NCBI GenBank assembly: GCA_017562135.1
Contig: QEYB01000158.1
Span: forward strand, 496,001 to 560,000
DNA length: 64,000 nt
DNA from: Dipylidium caninum
Lineage: Eukaryota; Platyhelminthes; Cestoda; Cyclophyllidea; Dipylidiidae
Direction: 5' to 3'
Shown one piece after another: positions 60,901 to 64,000 of this stretch. Every line of letters starts with the position of its first letter. Within the stretch, counting starts at the first letter, position 1. The notes under the pieces are model-generated. The model was not told the origin of the DNA. It worked only from the letters and a program-made list of their open reading frames with translations, and made no database searches. A program made the position numbers and the translations under genes.

Positions 60901-63827
60901 GCCTCTTCACTCTATCAACTGCCCTTTTATCCTCCAGCTCAATGTGGTTGAGAAGTGGGTGCACAGGAAGTCGCGCACCACCCGCGACTTCGAGATCCGC
61001 ATTATGACGCTGCAGAGTTGGGCGAAGAGTCTTTCTCGGGTCATCGGACCGCTACGAGTTGTTCTGGCGGGTGCTCTGGGTCTGCGTATGGCAGCCTTTC
61101 TGGACAGTGTGAGAACCCACCTCAGCGACTGGCTTCGCATCTACCTACGCTTTGTGTACGAGACAGCCGAACAGAAGTATACCAGTGTCATGAAACTCTT
61201 GCTGGTAGGTATGATTTCTACTGCAATGGACGAAGTCCACTAACCCTGGCAGAAACGTTGCAAGCGTCGACAACCTTGTTTATCTTTTCATCGCGTGCTT
61301 GTACACCCGCCGGTTGCATGTGCACCCAGAGAGGCAGCGAGTGTGAATTCTGACGTAGAAAGTGTAGGGAGAAGGGAGCCTTCTCGTCAACCGAAAAAAA
61401 ACCGACGCTGTTTTGTTGAGGGCAGCTGTGTCCACGCGAAGGGATGGCTGAAGTGGAAGTAGGCACTCCTAGTTGAGGGAATGGCAAGCAGACTTCCTTT
61501 CCCTTCCTTTAGGCTCTCAAATACAAAAATTAAGGCGACAGTGAAGTGATTCCCTGAGAAGACAGAGTGGGCTGATTGGACAAATGCGTAAGTAGGGGAA
61601 TAGCGGACACAGTCTTGTGACGCAGTACTTTACGTGTGATGCCACCGAAGTAAGGGGACGGGTTAGGAACTAATTTGCAGATAAGGGGCTAAAGGCGGCT
61701 GCAGAGGGATCTGTTGTGCTGTTCTAGAATGGTAAAAGGAAGGACGCGGAATGCATTGATACCAGTTGGGTGGATAGTTGACTTTCCGCATACAGAGAGC
61801 AAATTGGCAGCAGGAAAGTACGAATGCATGATTGGGTACGAGTGGATTTTGCTTTAAAATGCATCAGAGTTAACTTGCGGTGTTTGGATGAAATGAGTGT
61901 TTCGGCAGTTCAAACACTTCTCCTCGCAATAATTTCAGGAGAAGCGCGAGGTGTTGAAGAAGAAGCCCGTCTCTCTGGTTCAAATGAAGCAACTTTTAAG
62001 CGTAATGAGTGAACTGGAGGGTGGACTGTGCGAAGTGGTGGATGAGTGTGTTAGTGACATAGACGAACGCTACCGTCTTCTGCACAAATACGGAGATCCC
62101 GGTTACCTTAGCCAGATACCAGAAGATCATTGGCATTCGGCCACCACACTACGTCGACGTTGGAACGCCATTGTCTTGCGCACTCTCAAAATGACTGTTA
62201 ACATCGCCCCCATGAAGAACCAATTTGCTGTCGGCGTGCGCGACGTTGTGCAGGACTTCAAACGCAGGATCATGGTCTTCGTGGAAGAGTGAGCTGCCGC
62301 AGTAGTGTACTGACATTCCATTTCTTTAGTTTCAATGTTCTCCAGCTTCCTTCCTCCAGGCTTCATGCTCCCAACCACTTAGGTTATGCGGTGTTTCGTA
62401 GCTCCACCTACCGACCAACGACATCAACTTATCACCTCGTGACATTGAACCTCATATTTCCTCATCCTTTGTTTCACCTAGTTTCATTCTAAATTAAATA
62501 GCTAGTCATTTTTCTGTCATAACGTTGCTGTGGGTGTAGATGACAACATCTGTGCAACTGCTTTAACCCCACTCTGCCTCAGTGTGACTTCATGTCCAAT
62601 TAATCTCCTTCCTCATTCTGAGCGGTGAATGTTTTTTCCTACGCTTCTTGGTGATCTCTGTGCAACACTGTCGTTTTTATTGGTAATCCTTGAGTAGATC
62701 CTTCCATCCATGACTTCTCCAATTAGTCCGTTTCGTGTTTCTTCTCACCAAACTACTTCTCGATGAGGATCTCAAACACCCCGTCTTCTTGGTCTAAACC
62801 CCCCGCCTTTCGCTTTCCGTCTAAGCACAACAAAATTTTTCAACTGAATATTTTGAGGCGTCTGCTTTGCACACAGGGAGGATCGTCTTTCCGTACAGTC
62901 TAATGTTCAAATTCACAGACCTGCTGGGAGGCTTATTAATAGCGGTGCAATCGAAATATGACCAATTTGTCCTTCCCTTCATTGATGAGTTAACTTTCCA
63001 CTGTAGAGAAGGAACAAGTAGTCCTCTTTTATGCTCACTTGCCTTATTCTTTTATGTGATTGATTACGGTTTTTAGATACAAACGATCTGGTCCGGGAAC
63101 CGAGTCGCGCAATCTGGATAATGGTCTGAAGAGTCTATCAAAGTTCAACAAGTTATCAGATAAACTTGAAGTTGAGCGTATGGATCTTCTCAGTAGCGAA
63201 CGTCTCCTCGGTTTGCCAATCTCCTCCTACCCCGAGTTGAAGACCATTCGTTCAGAGCTGCACAAGTTGAAGTCCATATACGAGCTTTACGTTAAACAGA
63301 AGGTAGGTGTGGAACAATAACCGCGGACCATTATAATTTTTCTCCCTTCCCTTCGTCAAGACAACACGTCAGGACTGGGGACTTGTGCTTTGGAAGGATG
63401 TCAACATCAAATCTATCCAGGCAGCCACCCAAGAATTTATTGACGCCTTTAAGGCGGCGCCCAAGAAGATTCGTTTGCTTCCCTGCTCTCGAAAATTGTA
63501 CACGGATTTGAGGAACTTCCAAGAATCTCTCCAGTTGATTGTCTATCTGAAGGATGACGCCCTTCGTGACAGGTACATTTAAAAAATTTCAGCCTCCCAT
63601 GTTCTTTTGGATGAGGGAGTGAATTTGTCTGAACCCCCGTAATTGTTCATTGTGTACTTGTTTGCCGCAGGCACTGGAGACAGTTGATGGAAAAGACAGG
63701 TATCAGCTTTGAAATTGACGAACTGACGTTCACTCTGGAGGGTGTTTTCGCTATGGAACTCCATCAGTATTCAGAGGTGATTGCGATTATCGTCGCCAAT
63801 GCCCAACGTGAACTTGTCATCGAACAG
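45931..63827 (+). CDS. dnah10: Axonemal dynein heavy chain, DNAH10-like (N-terminal 1,647 codons; gene runs off the right edge)
   Basis: Dynein heavy chains power cilia and flagella; DNAH10 is the beta heavy chain of inner arm I1. Exons: 45931-46530, 47335-47586, 48067-48463, 49557-49803, 50706-50927, 51754-51937, 52017-52136, 53421-53642, 54070-54534, 56110-56211, 56287-56487, 57716-58039, 59144-59304, 60122-60353, 60938-61204, 61939-62288, 63077-63302, 63361-63572 and 63671-63827. All phases agree (4,941 bases in frame). Only the tail (DHC N1) and start of the linker are present; the AAA ring lies beyond the window. Family landmarks: GPLEEIDYWRHR, DTVPAMLQSLRLIWTISR, YNKDERMGPLLQKIAW, RWEFDRKLLF, FGPELKNITG, RWMRGTC, GLPISSYPEL and HWRQLMEKTG with FAMELH. 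Exon 1 adds a Glu-rich stretch, and exon 9 an acidic/Gly insert. DNAH10 is preferred over DNAH5/8 from wording such as NARFLLLVERHFKN. Confidence 0.93.
55522..55553 (+). repeat. GAA trinucleotide microsatellite in dynein intron 9
   Basis: An interrupted run of GAA/GAC triplets lies in the intron between exons 9 and 10. It is a simple repeat with no coding role. Confidence 0.8.
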
Positions 63828-64000
63828 GTGAGGAAGTATGGTCCCTGCCTTTCCCCTTTCCTCTTCCATTTGTGTGATAAGAGGTAAGTGGTTAGAGCCA
63901 GGATACACGCCCAAATAGCCGCTTACTGCGGGTCCTCGTGGCAGTGAAATGTAATCACCATCAGACTGACGACAGTCGTCACCGCCCCGCAAGTGTTAGA

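Noticed and set aside
62867..63076. Candidate extra dynein exon after a CACACAG acceptor
   Set aside because: Exon 16 (phase 2) joins exon 17 at 63077 directly, giving VFVEE-YKRSGPGT as in the family. The candidate offers no donor that keeps phase.

Overview
This is a stretch of nuclear genome from an animal with an axoneme and flatworm-like gene structure. Genes are split by GT-AG introns. Many 5' introns are only 33-47 bases long while later introns run to kilobases, the pattern known from parasitic flatworms. A small secreted Kunitz inhibitor and degenerate mariner elements fit the same group. A tapeworm or fluke is my inference; no marker here fixes the species. Exons were assembled by hand from reading frame, splice sites and intron phase.

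Layout, left to right. Positions 327-693 (minus) carry the first coding exon of mitochondrial NAD-dependent isocitrate dehydrogenase, gamma-type; the gene runs off the left edge. About 11 kb of DNA with no recognisable gene follows, AT-rich to about 3 kb and then GC-rich. Positions 11830-26010 (minus) hold a complete nine-exon glypican. Its 2.7-kb sixth intron contains, on the opposite strand, a two-exon Kunitz protease inhibitor with its own TATA box (18753-19537). A 1.2-kb divergent spacer separates the glypican from a ten-exon vaccinia-related kinase on the plus strand (27239-38472).

The kinase introns hold the most unusual structure: two head-to-head mariner elements and two nested inverted repeats. 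One repeat pair is 920 bases, with arms identical as read except one inserted base and one adjacent difference. The other is 415 bases and about 99% identical. Together they bracket kinase exons 5-8. About 4.7 kb without a recognised gene follows, including a strikingly T-poor block. Next comes a three-exon RRM protein with a Gly/Tyr/Arg/Pro-rich tail (43175-44163, minus), a 1.8-kb divergent spacer with TATCGAT boxes, and the first 19 coding exons (1,647 codons) of an axonemal dynein heavy chain, probably DNAH10-like (45931 to beyond 63827, plus).

The genes are not a functional cluster. Glypican and Kunitz act outside the cell, the kinase and RRM protein in the nucleus or on RNA, dynein in cilia or sperm, and IDH in mitochondria. 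Three otherwise well-phased exons (glypican 6 and 7, kinase 8) each need one base fewer in a G/C homopolymer to stay open, so sequence errors or recent frameshifts should be considered before calling any of them pseudogenes.
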